Translations under genes and position numbers: made by a program
The notes under the pieces: model-generated
Seen by the model: only the letters and a program-made list of their open reading frames with translations
What the model was told of the DNA's origin: nothing
Database searches by the model: none
Part shown: positions 63,694-64,000 of the stretch, piece after piece
Layout of the letters: each line of letters opens with the position of its first letter
How positions within the stretch are numbered: the first letter of the stretch is position 1
Assembly (NCBI GenBank): GCA_963851415.1
Contig: CAWKPF010000002.1
Span: 3,968,001 to 4,032,000, forward strand
Origin: CAWKPF01 sp963851415
GTDB taxonomy: Bacteria; Acidobacteriota; Thermoanaerobaculia; Multivoradales; Multivoraceae
DNA: 64,000 nt
Direction of reading: 5' to 3'

Positions 63694-64000
63694 GTGCTAC
63701 CCAGGGGTGAGGCCTGTGCGGGATGGACCCTGCCGGCCGGCTTCCACGATCCTCTCCATCACCGCAGAGCGCGATCCCTCGATGCCACCAGGCTGGGGGG
63801 AAGAGCTGGCCCGGAAGGTCGAGATGCTCGTCCCTTCACGGTCGGTGGCCCCAGCTCGATCGAACGTGTAGTAGATCGCTTTCTCGGCCTCGAGCCCAGC
63901 GCAGCTTCGCAGGGGGTCTGAGGAGGGTTGCGGCGGTCGAGGAGCGAACGACGGAGCAGAATGGGTCGCCCGAGAGGGTGCGAACACAGACCGTGGAGCC
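63694..64000. other. Right-end 307 bp without a supported gene
   Basis: A minus-strand open frame (63697-63987) is Ser/Pro/Arg-rich with no recognisable motif. Nothing else is seen; it may be part of a gene continuing past the window. Confidence 0.3.

Overview
The window is high-GC bacterial DNA with densely packed genes. It probably comes from an Acidobacteriota genome of the Thermoanaerobaculia type. That placement is an inference. It rests on the VWFA-related Acidobacterial-type protein (16780-18459), the large TPR-tailed Ser/Thr kinase with a zinc ribbon (27748-30858), very large secreted repeat proteins, and C-terminal tails of the DGFExG...AWS type. No rRNA, tRNA or CRISPR array was recognised.

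Layout. 1-35 kb is mostly intact chromosomal housekeeping: a 5'-truncated DEAD-box helicase; a PLP dehydratase; a secreted cytochrome c/copper monooxygenase; a stress and transport block (universal stress protein, two SLC13 permeases, a mechanosensitive-type channel, a small NAD-binding protein); a giant helicase-exonuclease resembling a fusion of MrfA and MrfB; ornithine aminotransferase; two PH-domain proteins and a Fpg/MutM glycosylase; a VWA protein, an S9 peptidase and a TatD-type nuclease; a 1928-residue secreted protein with PLVSN pentapeptide repeats; and a receptor-like Ser/Thr kinase. After the kinase comes a tightly overlapping three-gene operon (arrestin-like protein, DUF3592 membrane protein with a second arrestin-like domain, P-loop ATPase). 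I consider this operon the best candidate for an undescribed system here.

35-46 kb is a scarred, laterally assembled region: an IS481-type transposase remnant fused in frame to a truncated HAMP/RsbU-type phosphatase; a frameshifted S8 peptidase next to an IPTL-CTERM protein; three IS91-type transposase remnants; an intact secreted alkylsulfatase with a decayed arylsulfatase tail (probably imported from a Sphingomonas-like proteobacterium); and a complete IS21-family element with recognisable terminal repeats.

46-63 kb is an exopolysaccharide locus, mostly on the minus strand: methyltransferase, GT4 glycosyltransferase, three PAPS-type sulfotransferases, a Wzy/WaaL-type ligase or polymerase, a full Wzz-type chain-length regulator, a right-handed beta-helix secreted protein, an SGNH hydrolase-like protein, a Wzx-type flippase, and a second, internally deleted Wzz. 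Together these predict a sulfated exported polysaccharide. A small secreted protein gene (58105-58758) and a decayed copy of its 3' end plus terminator flank the beta-helix gene, which points to a local duplication.

The last kilobase holds fragments of a cation/proton antiporter and of an SGNH hydrolase. All assignments come from reading motifs, with no database search. Apparent frameshifts could be real decay or sequencing and assembly errors.
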